A DNA stretch of 64,000 bases from Gordionus sp. m RMFG-2023 (GCF_954871325.1 NC_088778.1:22739120-22803119), one strand, 5' to 3'; counted from the first letter of the stretch, positions 36,735 through 48,808 are shown. The notes: a model not told the origin generated them from the sequence alone. Translations and numbers: made by a program.

Positions 36735-37330
36735 CAAAATTTTGATATATTACTTCATATTCCTAATTTGTTATATAGATGATTCAAATTGGCAGTCTCG
36801 TGTGGATGAAATTCGTGGTATAATAATTTTTCATGAAAAACTGTTTTATGGAAGGAATTATTTTCACCGTGCCTATATAAAGGCCTTCGCGGTTTAAAAC
36901 AATTATCTTTTTTTATTTCTTTTTTACACCTAACAATTAAATACCTCTTGAATATTTTTCCTATTGGAATAATATTCAGTCAGTGATTACCTTGACTGAT
37001 CCTGCCATAAGGATTAATACTTCAAGATGTAGCCTTCTTTGGAGTCAAGATCCCCATCAATTTTCCTAAAGAGGATAAATAGCTTACCCCTAACATCATT
37101 GACCTGATGGCGATCTATGAAGTTTCTCTTGACCGATGAGGAAATAAAAACTCTCAACTTGATAGATTGCAAAACTTTTCATAAAAATCATATGCTACTT
37201 ATTATAAGGCGAGACATATACGTATTTCCAACACTAAAAATTGTCAAATTTCTGAACCGGCCAGCCCTGACTGGTTTATCTATTAAACGTTCTTATTATA
37301 TTAGATATACACGTATTCTTCTATAATCTG
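36735..37330 (+). pseudogene. Unidentified decayed coding stretches at the start of segmental copy 1
   Basis: After an acceptor-like TTATATAG, 36,781-36,897 is open and reads DDSNWQSRVDEIRG then FHEKLFYGRNYFHRAYIKAF. The first part is conserved as DDSNWQSHLDEIRGKIIFHD in the duplicate at 44,236. A second + frame with stops at 37,029-37,255 reads QDVAFFGVKIPINFPKEDK, LTPNIIDLMAIYEVSLDR and SYATYYKARHIRIS. No family was recognised. The conservation between copies argues that the first stretch was once coding. Confidence 0.4.
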
Positions 37331-37339
37331 TTAGATTCT

Positions 37340-39010
37340 ATTTTTAAATAAAAAATAATATAGCTCAAGGTAATAACTTAATAATTTTAATAAAACATTA
37401 TATTTGTTTGAATATTATCATCATTTGAATAATGTATCTTTTTTTTGTAACGCAATAATACAACAAAAACAATAACTATATCAGAAAATTAATAATTCAT
37501 ATTGCTAGACCATAAATGAATAATAGATATTAAGAAACGTTCCCAGGTTTATACCGATATTTGTAAAAATGGAATCTTTCAAAGTAGCTCTTTAAAATTG
37601 TTAGAGATTTTGAAATTCATAACTGATTGCTTGACTATTTAAACATTTAGCTAACTCTATATGTTAATGATCTTATAACATTATTAAATTGCAAATTATC
37701 AAATTATTCATTTTTTTAAATAAAAAATAATATAGCTCAAGGTAATTTTAACCAAAATAAAGTATAGATATAGATATTTTTTACAATATTGGTAAACAAG
37801 TAAACTGTTTTATGGAAGAAGTTGTTTTAGCTAAGCTAGATTCTGAATTTAAATTTTACTCATTAAAATTCTGGAGAATACAATAACTCTATCAGAAAAT
37901 TAATAAAGCATTGAATATAATTAGAATTTTTATCATAAATGAAAAATAACATTCCCGGGTTTATACCGATATTTGTAAAAATAAAATCTTTCTAAGTAGG
38001 TGTTTTAGATTATTGGAGATTTTTGATATTTATAACTGATTGTCTGGCTATTTAAATATTTGGTTAATAAGAAATCTATATGTTAATAATTTTGGTAAAC
38101 TTGTAAACTGTCTTATGGAAGGAAATTTTTTAAAATATTTTAGCTTATCTAGATCCTGAATATAAATATTACTCATATAAATTCTAGAGAATATAATAAA
38201 TCTATCAGAAAAATAATAAATCATTGAATATAGTAAGAATAGAATTTTCATATTGGTAATTACTAGATTATAAATGACAATAGATATAAAGAAATGTTCA
38301 CGGGTTGATACCGATTTTTTAAAATGGAATTTTTTTAAGTAAGCCTTAAAATTATTGGAGATTTTGAAATTCATAACTGACTGCTTGGCTATTTAAACAT
38401 GTGGTTAATAAGAAAACCCTATATGTTAATGATCTTATAACATTATCAAATATCTCGAATCATTCTTTTTTTTAAATAAAAAATAATATAGCTCAAGGTA
38501 ATTTTAACTAAAATAAAATATAGATATCGATATTTTTACAATTTAACAAAACTGTCTTATGGAAGAAATTTTTTTAAATGTTTTAGTTAAGTTAGATCCT
38601 GAATATATATTTTACCCATTTCTGGAGAATACAAATACTCTATCAGAAAATTAATAGACCATTGAATATAGTTAGAATTTATATATTGCTAGATAATAAA
38701 TGATCAATAGATATAAAAAAAAACGTTGCCGGGTTTATATCGATGTTTTGAAAAAATGAAATCTCTTTAAGTAGGTCTTAAATTATTTGAGATTTTTGAA
38801 ATTCATAACTGATTGCTTGGCTATTTAAACATTTGACTAATAAGAAATATTAAAATGTTAATGATCTTACAACATTATCAAATTGCAAATTATCAAATCA
38901 TTCTTTTATTTTAAATAAAAAATAATATAGCTCCAAGTAATTTTAACCAAAATAAAGCACAGATATTGATTTTTTTTACAATTATGGTAAACATGTGAAA
39001 GCTGATTAAA
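37340..39010. repeat. Tandem array of about 370-440-bp units, four to five copies
   Basis: The words AATAATATAGCTCAAGG (37,355; 37,727; 38,482; 38,919), AACTGTTTTATGGAAG-like and CCCGGGTTTATACCGATAT-like recur in the same order. Units are diverged by point changes and small indels. A single related unit is at 44,290-44,820, so the array arose by local amplification. Confidence 0.8.
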
Positions 39011-39341
39011 TTCTTTTTAAATGCCCAAAAACTCTGTTAGATCTGGCGTACTGAACAAAAATCTCAAGCCAAAAAATGCAGATGCCGGTTATATTTTTCA
39101 AAAATATTATTGTTTATATTAATTTATATTTGTTAATATTTATTCGAATCTCATATTAAATATATATTTAATTACATTTATTATCACATTTATCTACTAA
39201 GTTATTTTATCAATTAATTTCAATTTCAAGTTTTCCGGCGTAATATTTACTTATTATTTTCAAATTTTTAGTGGCGTAATATTTATCTACCATTTTCAAA
39301 TTTCTAGTCAAATAATAATTATTTCTGAAACTTCTTGTTCA

Positions 39342-40578
39342 ACAGGGAAAAAGAAATTGCAACCTTGTCCAACGAGATAGTCTCTGCCATCAAGCAGTAA
39401 CAGCTTTTAAGGAGTTAGAAGAGCCAATTATTTGCTATTACTGAAATATCACAATGGCCTGAAAGAAATATTTTCTCAGAAGCAAGAAAATTATTGGATT
39501 CAATGCTTATTCCAAATTTTATTTCTCATTGGAATGTATTATTTAATTATACAACTATTTTAAGTATTACTTTTCAAAAACATGACATTGACTTGATTAA
39601 GAAGATGAGAATAGCGGAGAGAATTTTATCAGAACTCAAGGAAATTAGGGCTAATGTTGATGAAGAATTTCATATTTTATATTTTATTGTTGAGTCAAAC
39701 CCTCGACTTGTATCAAGGCAAGCTCATCGTTAAAACATTAATATGGGATCAGTAGAAGAGTATATCTTAAATACAAATACATTTATAACCCAAATAAAGG
39801 AATTTTTAATTCATCATGCAGCACTTACTAATCTGCAAATATTACTTCCACAAAAGCCTTCCCAACCTTTTTCAGATGGTGATAAAAAAAAATATTTGTT
39901 AGATTTTTATTATGAAGATGTTAAAGTATCTTATGATGCCTTACTAGCTGAGTAACTATGTTAACTATGGTTGATATAGTCCCAAAAATGCTATGGATGC
40001 TCTGCATTATTTTAAACACATTTTAGATTAAATTCCCAATGTATTAAAAGGGTTTATAAACTCTTCCCATTAGTAAACTAATGAGAGAACATTCTCTTAT
40101 TTAAGAATAACAGAGGCCTGCAAGTACCATTTGCAGGGCACGGCCCGGATTTTTTTTAAAGATTTTTTACGGCCCGGCCCGGCTTTTTTTAAAAAAATTT
40201 TCAGGCCTGTCCCGGCTTTTTTAAAAATAAATTATATTTATTTTTGATTTTTATAGCTAATAATAACGATTTCAAATATAGGCTGTTTTAAAAGATACAG
40301 CCCGGATTGGGTGTTTTTTTAAAATAATTCAGGCCCAGCTTGGGTGTTTTTTTAAAAAAATTTTGGGCCCGGCCCGGGTATATTTAAAAAAATTAAAATA
40401 CTGTCCAGCCCGGGGGCCGAGCCTGCAGGTCTCTGAAAACATACCAAGAAGTACAACATCTGAAAGTAGATTGAAAGGTTTGGATCTTTTGAATATTCAT
40501 AGGCATTTGACGACAAGCAAGGATGAGATAATTGAAAAATTAGCTCAATCACAACGAAGATTGGATTTTATATTGTAA
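39342..40578 (+). pseudogene. ZMYM1/DUF4371-type hAT transposase, broken
   Basis: A nearly continuous + reading gives [20 protein letters not shown]; then (39,494-39,733) FISHWNVLFNYTTILS, KKMRIAERILSELKEIRAN and VDEEFHILYFIVESNPRLV; then, after an in-frame TAA, (39,743-39,955) MGSVEEYILNTNTFI and KKYLLDFYYEDVKVSYDALL; then a TNERTFSYLRI block near 40,085; and after the inserted element SESRLKGLDLLNIHRHL with the terminal [12 protein letters not shown]. The order and the final SRLxGLALLxIHR-like block fit the ZMYM1-like hAT transposases. Stops after AHR and LLAE and the insertion make it inactive. The SYLRI block and the SESRL block are split by the inserted element. Confidence 0.75.
40111..40435. 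mobile_element. Short hAT-like element (CAGAG..CCTGCAGG ends) inserted in copy B
   Basis: The ends CAGAGGCCTGCAAGTACC and, inverted, CAGAGACCTGCAGGCTCGG, and repeated CGGCCCGGCCCGG words, stand out from the A+T-rich host. It interrupts the transposase reading of copy B between the SYLRI and the C-terminal SESRL blocks, so it is younger than copy B. Related ends occur at 15.5 and 45.2 kb. The duplication is not clean. Confidence 0.7.
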
Positions 40579-40829
40579 ATATATAACATACAAAATGCAA
40601 TTATACCTAAGAAACTTTTTGTGTAAAGGCTCAAAACAAATTTCCATTTTGGGTCATTTAAGTATTTCTTTACATATAATTTTTTATAATTCACAATTTA
40701 AAATTGTGTATTAGAAATAGTTATTAGTCCTAATAAATTTATGCTTGATATTTTTAAAAAACAATAATATTTCTTAAAAAATTTTATTATCCCCACCCAG
40801 ACCAAATTCCTGCGTACGCGCCTGCATTG

Positions 40830-41258
40830 AACAGTTAAACTTAAAAAGTCTATATGTAAAAATATAGACAAAATTTAAGATTAGTATATATAGTAATAAT
40901 ATATTAATTAAATCAATGATATAAAATTTATTTTATAAAAATATAATAATGGTCATATTGATATTGCCTAAATATAGGCATAATATAAAAATTATTTGTA
41001 TGTATAAAAAAGGGGAAAAAGAAGTTTATAATGACAAGTTATGAATTATATATGTATAAAAGTTGAAAGCAATATAAATATTGCTAATATATATTAAATT
41101 TTAAAATGATTTATTTTATTTTTTTATTATATTAATTGTGTAAAATTTAGTGATGAAATATGATATCAACAAATAAGCCTCAAAATAGGCATAATAGTAT
41201 TTTTTTTTAAAATGTGTTGTCTAAAACTAAACATGTTGTAAGCTATGATGACTCATCT
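40830..41258. other. A+T-rich DNA without recognisable genes
   Basis: Nothing was recognised. Confidence 0.4.
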
Positions 41259-41339
41259 CTATATTTTCTTCACTTTGACTAACCTAGATTTTATAGTTTT
41301 GTTTGCCCTTTCCACAAGTCCACTAACTTCATCAATCAT
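41259..41339 (-). pseudogene. Integrase-core-like fossil fragment
   Basis: A 26-residue minus-strand stretch contains SGLVERANKTIKSRL, the GxxERxNxTIK signature near the end of DDE integrase cores shared by retroelements, Ginger-type transposons and KRBA2-like proteins. It is a short, old scrap; the family cannot be settled. Confidence 0.5.
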
Positions 41340-41710
41340 TACATATATTAACTTAATGAGTATTATTTCAAGCATTTTATTTATTAAAATAAAACATAGC
41401 ATATTTATATATTAAGCATGACAAAATAATTAATCAAAATTGCAATTATAATCAACGACCAAGCAATATAAAATGAAGCAAAAATTAAAAAAAAACATAA
41501 ATATAAAATAGTAAAAACAAAAATTTTGTAAATTCACTTTTAAGGAGCTTTATTTTATAATTCATAAGTCTCGCGAACTCCAATATTAGTGCAGTAAAAT
41601 ATGAAGGGTATCATACAAAATAATTGTCGTCATTCCCCATTTTGACACCTTTTTTATTCAAACCAATAAAGGACTTTCTGATTTGCATTCGGCCTTTATA
41701 AAGTATCAAA
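41340..41710. repeat. Dispersed repeat, copy 2 (partner at 31,440-32,060)
   Basis: Same ordered blocks as copy 1 (GACAAAATAATTAATCAAAAT, AAATTCACTTTTAAGGAG, CTTTCTGATTTGCA). Its left edge adjoins the integrase-like scrap, so the repeat may be part of that old element. Confidence 0.5.
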
Positions 41711-43284
41711 TACTGATATCGTAAAATATTAATCTTTCTCAAAAGTCTTTATAATTAAATTATGTTATAAAAATAAACTACGTTTGTGTATATATTTAAT
41801 CAAGTTTATAAAAGCATTACAATCTTAACAACTATTTTATCTTAATTCGCCTGCAGGTAGGGAGAGGGACTACTATAGCAATAGGTGTATTTAAAGGGGG
41901 GCACGTAGGGGCATTGCATTCCCCGTCGATTTAAAAAATTAACATACTCCGCCAGAAATTAGAAGTGGGGGCATGGTGTGTCCCTTCCATAAAATTAAAT
42001 TATTTTTTATAATATTATAATAGCATATTAATATTTTTATCGTTAAATAAACATAAAATATTTTGTATATTAATTTTTCTACAATTGAATTCAAAAACTA
42101 ATCTTCCCCTATTTTAATTGGTTCTTATAAATAATATCCAATAGAAATATGATAATGTCATTAATCCGTTTTGACTAGTCGTGTACTACCGGTAGCCCTG
42201 CTATACCCTAAGGACTTATATTAAGTGAATGGTACAATTATACAATTGATAAAAGCCATCTACAGGGCAACACATAAATGACGATGATTGCGTAAGATAA
42301 TATTTAATACTGCATATTATCTTACACAAACAAATTACCCATTTATGGATTTTGATCGCTATTATATTTATAAGAGTATGATGATTTAGATATGAGACAT
42401 ATTTTGTATTTTTATAATTGAAAGTATTTCAAAAATGTAAATAATATTAATCTACAATCCAAAATCCATCCTGGTAGAAGAATCGAAAACATTGTTCAAG
42501 AAGGGGGGGGGGTCCTTTTGAACAACCTATATTTATATACCTAATTAAACTGAAATCAAGATATTCATAGGGAATTGTCTCTACTGTATTAGATCTTCTT
42601 AAATCTTCTGGGTATTTTTTTTAAAAATTTGTCAAAAAATTGGATTTCCATTGTTAGCCTGATGGGGAATATAATATTTTATAAATTTAATATATAAAAT
42701 GATAATTATTATATCAATTTATGAATGTAAATATTCATAATACATTTCAATTTTAACATAATATCAGATCTAAATAAATATCTTGCATACTAAAAACTTC
42801 ACATATACATATAATTGTTATATATAAACATATATTGTGATTAACATATTATTTGATTTAATTCAAATTATATTTATATTTAATCAATCAGATATGAACA
42901 TTTATTTACCATGTATAAATAATGAATTATATCTAGCATAAAAGATTTATGTATATATCTCTTGTATTTGACAATATAATATGATTCTAATTATACATTT
43001 AAATAGATGTGAACATCCTAGTTGTCAGGATATTTAATAAAGAAACAAAAAATATTTGATTATGAGGAGGAAAATAAAATGGATGAATATCTAATCTCAT
43101 GAAGTAAAACTTTTTATGGTTAATCTGTTAAAAAGTAATTAAAAAAATTATAGCTGAGATTTTTACTGCATCCTCATTCATGAAGCAGCTTCAGAGTAGA
43201 AAAACACATTGTTGAAATATTAATAAAAGATGTTTGTATTATATGTAGACAGGACTATAATAATGTCATAATGTTGAAGATTAG
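41711..43284. other. A+T-rich DNA; GC-richer island at about 41,850-42,000
   Basis: The island (CGCCTGCAGGTAGGGAGAGG, GGGGGCATGGTGTGTCCC) looks like a transposon end facing CTACCGGTAGCCCTGC at 42,187, but no clean inverted pair was found. A G run lies at 42,504-42,513. No coding. Confidence 0.4.
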
Positions 43285-43540
43285 CTTCAATGCAGAGTAT
43301 GTAAAGGTTGGACTCATGGGTCCTATGCTAAAAAAAGCTATTTTATTTGTTATAATTGTAAATAATATTATATAAATAGAAAATCGGAAGTAAATTTTTT
43401 TGTGTCTCATAGGATGCCTGATAAACCACTTGATTCTACTAGCCCCATTGATGATCCTAACCACTTGAAAAAATTAATACTAAACCTTTTTTGGGGAAAA
43501 GATTATAAAATATTTAAAAAATATAATAGTGAATATTTAT
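43285..43540 (+). pseudogene. Cysteine-rich finger fragment, family unknown
   Basis: One + reading shows LQCRVCKGWTHGSYAKK then SYFICYNCK, a C-x2-C-x4-H...C-x2-C arrangement like a small PHD-type finger, followed by a further protein-like stretch containing HRMPDKPLDSTSPIDDPNHL. It is probably the tail of a transposable-element protein. It is broken and old; I make no functional call. Confidence 0.4.
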
Positions 43541-44189
43541 AGGTGTTTAAAGTATCTATTGATATTTTGCAAGATCCTATACGATTATTTTCGGAGTGAT
43601 GATTTTGAATATTGTACCGACTAGCCCTGGTCTCTTCTATTCTATTAAATTAGATTTTATCTTTTTAGTTATCTTATCTGATATGGAATATTTATTAAAA
43701 AATAACAACCAGCTGTAACATTCGTTATGGGAAAGAGCAAATCAAATGAATTTGAAAATTTTTTTTTAAAAAATATTGCACCTAATTCTGGTAAAATAAA
43801 AATGCCTCTATTTTTTGCCCATTTCGCGCACCCCATAATTTTTTTTAGATTAATTCCGTACCCTACCCTCCCCTGAAAATTTTAGGACTACAATACTGCC
43901 TATAGCCCTTTAATTTAATGACCCAAAAAAGATCCTTTATGAGTAATCTGCCAATCTTAATAAAAATAAATCGAATTCCACCTCCCTCCCTTCTTTATAT
44001 AGTCAATTTTATAAAGCATACTTCATATTATCAGTATTAGACGAATATCAAATTATTTATCTTTTATGATCAATTTTTTTTTAAGTTTCAAAAATTTTTA
44101 TATAGTAAATTCTTGAAAAAAAATATAAAATAAATTTTTTATTTTATTTCGTTGACAGTTTGATAAAAATTCTCTTTATAATATTATAT
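43541..44189. other. A+T-rich DNA without recognisable genes
   Basis: A C-richer patch at 43,820-43,880 and 43,975-43,995 resembles eroded transposon ends. Nothing was assigned. Confidence 0.4.
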
Positions 44190-44845
44190 ATAAAATTTTT
44201 GATATATTACTTTATACTCCTAATTTTTTATATAGATGATTCAAATTGGCAGTCACATTTAGATGAAATTCGTGGTAAAATAATTTTTCATGATAAACTT
44301 TTTCCAGAATTCTCAATTTCATGAGAAAACTCTAAAGGAATTTCTTTCAAAATAATTTTAATACAAGCCAAGTGGGATCTTGAATATACTCATTTAAGAA
44401 AATTACTGAAAATACAATAATTCTACCATTTATATTTCTATAGTAAATCTAAGTTCTTTATAGAAATTTAATTAACCATTGAATATTGTTACAATTTTTT
44501 ATATTGCCATAAATGAACAATAGACATAAAGTAACGTTACCTGATTTACATCGGTGTTTGATAACGATAGAATCTTTCTAAGTAGGCCCTTTAAATTATT
44601 GTAAAAATTTGAAATTTATATCCGATTACTTGTCCTTTTAAATATTTGTCTAATAAGAAAAACATGATTCATATTATTAAATCAATCTTCTTCTTTTAAA
44701 TAAAAAATAATATAGTTAGTCCAGGTAAATTTAAGTAAAATAAAGTATGGATATCAAAACTTTTACAATTTTCCTAAACATGTTAAAGCTAATTAAATTC
44801 ATTTTGAATGCCCAAAAACCTGTTAATAGTGTTGCCGAAATTTAT
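44190..44845. repeat. Segmental duplicate of 36,740-39,060 (single unit)
   Basis: It begins TTTGATATATTACTTTATA with the exon-like DDSNWQSHLDEIRGKIIFHD on +. It then continues with the same GATTTACATCGGTGTTTG- and AATAATATAGTTAG-type unit as the array at 37.3-39.0 kb, and ends GAATGCCCAAAAACCTGTTA, matching 39,018-39,040. Roughly 80% similar by eye. Confidence 0.75.
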
Positions 44846-45365
44846 TTTTGAAAAGTAATTTTTATAAGTTATATTTCTTAAAAAGTAATTAATTACTGTT
44901 TAAAAGTAAATTTGCATTGCAAATTATAACTCATCATTTTCAATATAAATTTTTTAATCTACAAAATAAATTAGCGATTTACATATTTTAATCAAAGAAA
45001 TTTAAATGAAATTGCAAATAAATAAATAATTTCAAAATAATTGGTTTTATAAAATTTTATTTGACTTTGACAAATATAAAATCGGATTTTTTTAAAATAT
45101 ATTTTATTTATTTTTAATTTTTATAGATAATAATGACAATTTAAAATATTCGGTTTAAAATATTAGGCCCGGTTTTTTTAAAAATTTTTTTAGGCCCAGC
45201 CCATGTATCAGGCCAGGCCTGCAGGTTCCTAATATTTAATAAACAGTAATTTTATATCTGGAAAATCATCATAAAAAGATAATAAATGAGATATAAATTT
45301 AAATACTTAACATTAAAAAGTAACTAGTTATTTTTCCGTTACATTCCAAAGAATATAAATAGTGT
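44846..45365. mobile_element. Worn AGTAAC-type hAT element with a nested GGCCCGG fragment
   Basis: The left zone (AAAAGTAATTAATTACTG, 44,880) and right zone (AAAAAGTAACTAGTTATTTT, 45,315) mirror each other. Both sides have an outer ATAGTGTT word (44,827 and 45,360). At 45,150-45,235 a fragment of the CCTGCAGG family (AGGCCAGGCCTGCAGGTTCC) is inserted. Confidence 0.5.
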
Positions 45366-45841
45366 TATATATCAAAAATTAAATTAATTATAACACCAAT
45401 CCTCGATAAATATAGAAAATAGTATATTCTTTTTGTATAATATAGCATCAGTTAATTTAACTCCTTAAGTTGAGAGAAATCAACAAGAAAAATAGAAAAT
45501 ATTAGATGAAACAATGATATTTCTTTAACATATTTTGCTTATATTTGGTAACCAGCTATTATTTATTGTAATAATATATTTAGATAATATTATAAATTAA
45601 AATTAGGCATAATAAATTGATTTTGGAGATTGGGAGTGTATTTATCCTATAATGTTAATTATACATTGTAATTATATTTTAAAAATCAAAACCGTTTGTG
45701 ATTAATTAATTTATAATAAAAATCGTGTATTTGTAATCTTATTTAATCTACATTTTTTATAAATTTACCACCACAAAAAGATTTGACTACAATTATTATA
45801 TATGCATTCTATGAGAATATTGTAAATTGAAAATTTGTTTT
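45366..45841. other. A+T-rich DNA without recognisable genes
   Basis: Nothing was recognised. Confidence 0.4.
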
Positions 45842-46053
45842 CAGGTCGTTCCTGAGTAATTTTAAAAATAGCCCCATTAAGATTTTGACCAAAATAATAT
45901 TAAGTAAGCCAGGAGATTTTGCTCATATATGGCAGAAGGGTATGGATCCCTATTTCCCAAATCTTTAAGCTTACATAATATTATATTTTAGCAAAAATTT
46001 TATTGGGAAGTTTTCAAAAATCAACCCAAATCTCCGGTCATTTAACAACACTA
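45842..46053. repeat. Palindromic MITE copy M5
   Basis: Family layout with CCAAAATAATATTAAGTAAG, GGAGATTTTGCTCATATATG, GCAGAAGGGTATGGATCC, and the right end CATTTAACAACACTA. The orientation of the centre is opposite to that of M1. Confidence 0.65.
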
Positions 46054-46900
46054 CCTTCATTTGCATAAGATAACAATTTTTAACACATAATATTCAATTT
46101 CGAGTGAAGAGTCTACGTTTATAGACGTAATTCTAAATTCCTTTCTTGGGTCAATAATGATCCATAAAAACATTTTTACACTTTTAAAACATCAAAAATT
46201 TATTTTAATAAATCCTCCTTTCGATTCACTGCATTTTTTTACTCGGGTAACAGATTAGGGAGTCATGATGATAAATATTTTCAAGTCATGGTAATCTCTT
46301 ATCAGATGACCAGTTGAGAGTATCACAGGCTTACAACTGGGGTGCGACATTGTATAAACAATTCGATGTTTTGCTCCCAAATGTTTTTTTTAAAGTAATA
46401 ATAATTACACCAAAATATATCAGCTCCGTGAAGCTGGCCGCATTTTTTTGCTTCGTTAGTGCTTGTTATTCGAACCGTTGTACCGAAGTTAAGGAAAACA
46501 AGTTATAAGCAAAAACAAAACTTTGGCCGACTTCACGTTTAAAAGTCGATTGAAAGCACTAACGATGAAACATATATTATTCTTTAGTGCTTCGTTAGTA
46601 GAGGTTAGTGCTAAATCACTTTTGTAGCCGAAATTAAGAATAAAAAGTCATTTGCGAAAAAACAAATAAACTGGAATCATAAAAGCAATGAACATTTCGT
46701 TTTCACTAATATTTAGTGCTTAATTAATATATTTAAATTCAGTTATTAATTTAGGAAGCTATCTTATGAGCATGATTTTTTTCATTTATTTGTTTTAAGA
46801 AACAACAATCTGCAATCAAATATATTGCAAATAGTGAATCAATTTAAGCTGTAAAGCTGGGCACAGCTTTTGAACTAAAACACCCTATAGTGGTTTGTTA
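46054..46900. other. Non-coding DNA with recurrent TTAGTGCT words
   Basis: CGTTAGTGCTT (46,454), AGCACTAACG (46,556, inverted), TTTAGTGCTTCGTTAG (46,585), GGTTAGTGCT (46,607) and ATTTAGTGCTT (46,730) cluster within 300 bp. CCGAAGTTAAGG and CCGAAATTAAG also repeat. The 64-codon open frame at 46,314-46,508 has no family features. A T-rich tract follows at 46,930-47,030. Confidence 0.45.
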
Positions 46901-47099
46901 AGTATTTGATGGCATTGTTAATTTTAGTATTGATTTTCCCGTTTTTTTGTTTTTTTCTCGTTTTTTCGATTTTTTTTTCATCTTTGTTGTTTTTTTGTTT
47001 TGTTTTTTTTTGTCTTAAAAATATTTTTTGTTGCTTTTAAGCTATTTCAATACCAGGGCACATTATATGCAATTGATAAATTATTCTATAAAATTACTT

Positions 47100-48130
47100 G
47101 AATAAAAATATCATATAAAATAGAATATTCAAGGTCTTTCTTGTTTCATGACAATAAATGGCTATATGTCCAAATTTTCCACAATTAAAAAATTTTGTCT
47201 TGCGGCAATCCCGAATCATATGGCCGGGTCACTTCAATTATAACCCCCCCCTCCCTCGAGACTCACAATTCTATCTTATTTATAGTTTCCTTCCCCGCGA
47301 GTTTTATTTTGTCTCTCTAAACGACCCAAACGCCCGATTATTATCAAAATTCTACCTATCAGGACTATGCATTGATTTGCTTACATCACTAACTGTCCAC
47401 CCCTTAATCAACTCTTGAACCGGTAGCCATGTTATCTTTCCCATCACATCTTCCTCACCATTATGTCCCTCAATAGTCAATGTCTGTCTCTTTATTTTTA
47501 CACTGCGACTTCTTCTCATTCCACTTCCCAAAATTAAACTACATATCCATATTAATAATATTACTAGCGCACCAAAAATATTGTATTTAACAAATATTAA
47601 AGTCTTCATTTTTTGGTTATAAAAAATTAACTATCATTTTGAAAATGAAAATCTCAACTCTCTGGTATAAAATATGTTATATCAATATATTAAATAATTA
47701 ATAATACACATATACATCCGTTCCTAGCGATATATATTAATATAGTCAGGTATGTTAAAAAAAATCGATAGCACTTATGTGCGACAGGACCTCCACAAGT
47801 CTTACTGTAAAAATCTGTGCGAAGGTTGCTTACAGACAAGAGAACTCTAACTCCTTTTTTATATTCAATCAAAATACAACGGTTAATTATTCTAAATAAA
47901 ATACCGTCCTCTGAAGCCTAATCTTTTTAATAAATTTCTGTCTCTCAGACTTATTAATTTTTTAAAATTAATCCGCCTTTTGACCTCAATAATATCCTAA
48001 TACTCGGCCCCAATATGAATACTCCCTTTTGGCTTTAATACATAAATACCCTTGAGGCCTGAATATAAATCCGCATGTCCCTCTTTTGTCCTTAATATGA
48101 ATTCTCTATTTAAAAAAAATCACATATCTG
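47100..48130 (-). pseudogene. Fossil retroelement coding scraps (gag zinc knuckle; integrase C-terminal type)
   Basis: Several minus-strand stretches look like old retroelement protein. A zinc-knuckle block RDCRKTKFFNCGKFGHIA lies near 47,200-47,110, with a preceding open stretch at 47,609-47,352. Further right, 47,872-47,690 starts IEYKKGVRVLLSVSNLRTD, which resembles the GDxVLLSxxNLR block after the integrase core of Ty3/gypsy-type elements. The pieces are broken, with several breaks, and not in the usual gag-then-integrase order on this strand, so more than one fossil may be present. No terminal repeats were found. Confidence 0.5.
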
Positions 48131-48774
48131 TCTTGGCAACCATTATTTTATACCGGTTCAATTTCACTGTTTTCTAAAATAATTTTTTCTTATTAAAAAA
48201 CTTCTTTTTTTTTTATCTACGCTTACTTTTTCTTTTGTTACCCCCTTTTTATATTACTTTTTCCCTTTATATTATTTGTACTTTGTTTTTTTCTATTTCT
48301 CGAAGGAAAATAAGTATTTTTATAAAAATACTTTAAAAAAAAAACTAGTCGATTTTTATAACTATTTTTTATTTTCTTTTTCTACTATATATCAGGAATG
48401 TGAACCCTTCTACCAAAAAAAAGGGTTCAGGTCCGGGTTTGGGTCCAGTAATATATTTAAAAAGGACCCGGGTCTAGGGTTCGGGTTACAGGGAACATAA
48501 AAATAATGACTCAAGATTTTTTTTCCATTCATTTATTATTTCATAATTCATAATTCAAAATAAAATAATTTATATTTTAAATATTTTATTCAATCGCACA
48601 ATCATGATATCTTTTAAAATATAATCCTTCAGATTTCCACGTAAATTTGAAAATATATATAACGATGATTTCATATTTGTAATTTAAAAAGAATATTCAT
48701 CTTTTATAAATTGAATAAAAGAATCTAATAATTATTGAAATTTTATTTAATTTAACGTATATATTTTATTGGAA

Positions 48775-48808
48775 TAAGAGTATCGCCTCTGATAGCGATA
48801 CTCTGAGT
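48775..48808. repeat. Hairpin inside the left LTR
   Basis: AGAGTATCGC and GCGATACTCT form a perfect 10-bp stem around an 8-base loop CTCTGATA. The same hairpin is in the right LTR at about 50,428-50,457. It could mark transcript processing, but this is inference. Confidence 0.7.

Larger units (their letters stand above)
39075..40829 (+). mobile_element. hAT transposon, ZMYM1/DUF4371-like (copy B), decayed
   Basis: Its left part from AAAAATGCAGATGCCGG and its right end CCTGCGTACGCGCCTG match copy A at 1,965-2,933. The left terminal repeat is not recognisable, and the flanks TACTGAAC/CATTGAAC are only a partial duplication. Unlike copy A it retains the transposase middle. A 325-bp second hAT element is inserted into its coding region at 40,111-40,435. 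Confidence 0.8.

Noticed and set aside
38048-38374. 108-codon open frame on - within the tandem array
   Set aside because: Not conserved between the repeat units; a low-complexity chance frame.
40352-40552. Open frames on both strands over 40,352-40,578
   Set aside because: They cross the junction of the inserted GGCCCGG element; only the part from about 40,440 is real transposase sequence.
47158-47418. 86-codon open frame on +
   Set aside because: It is antisense to the zinc-knuckle-bearing minus-strand fossil, which explains its unusual composition.
48790-48800. CTGATAG in the LTR as a hammerhead ribozyme core
   Set aside because: The conserved CTGANGA is not met and no GAAA partner core lies at the right place.
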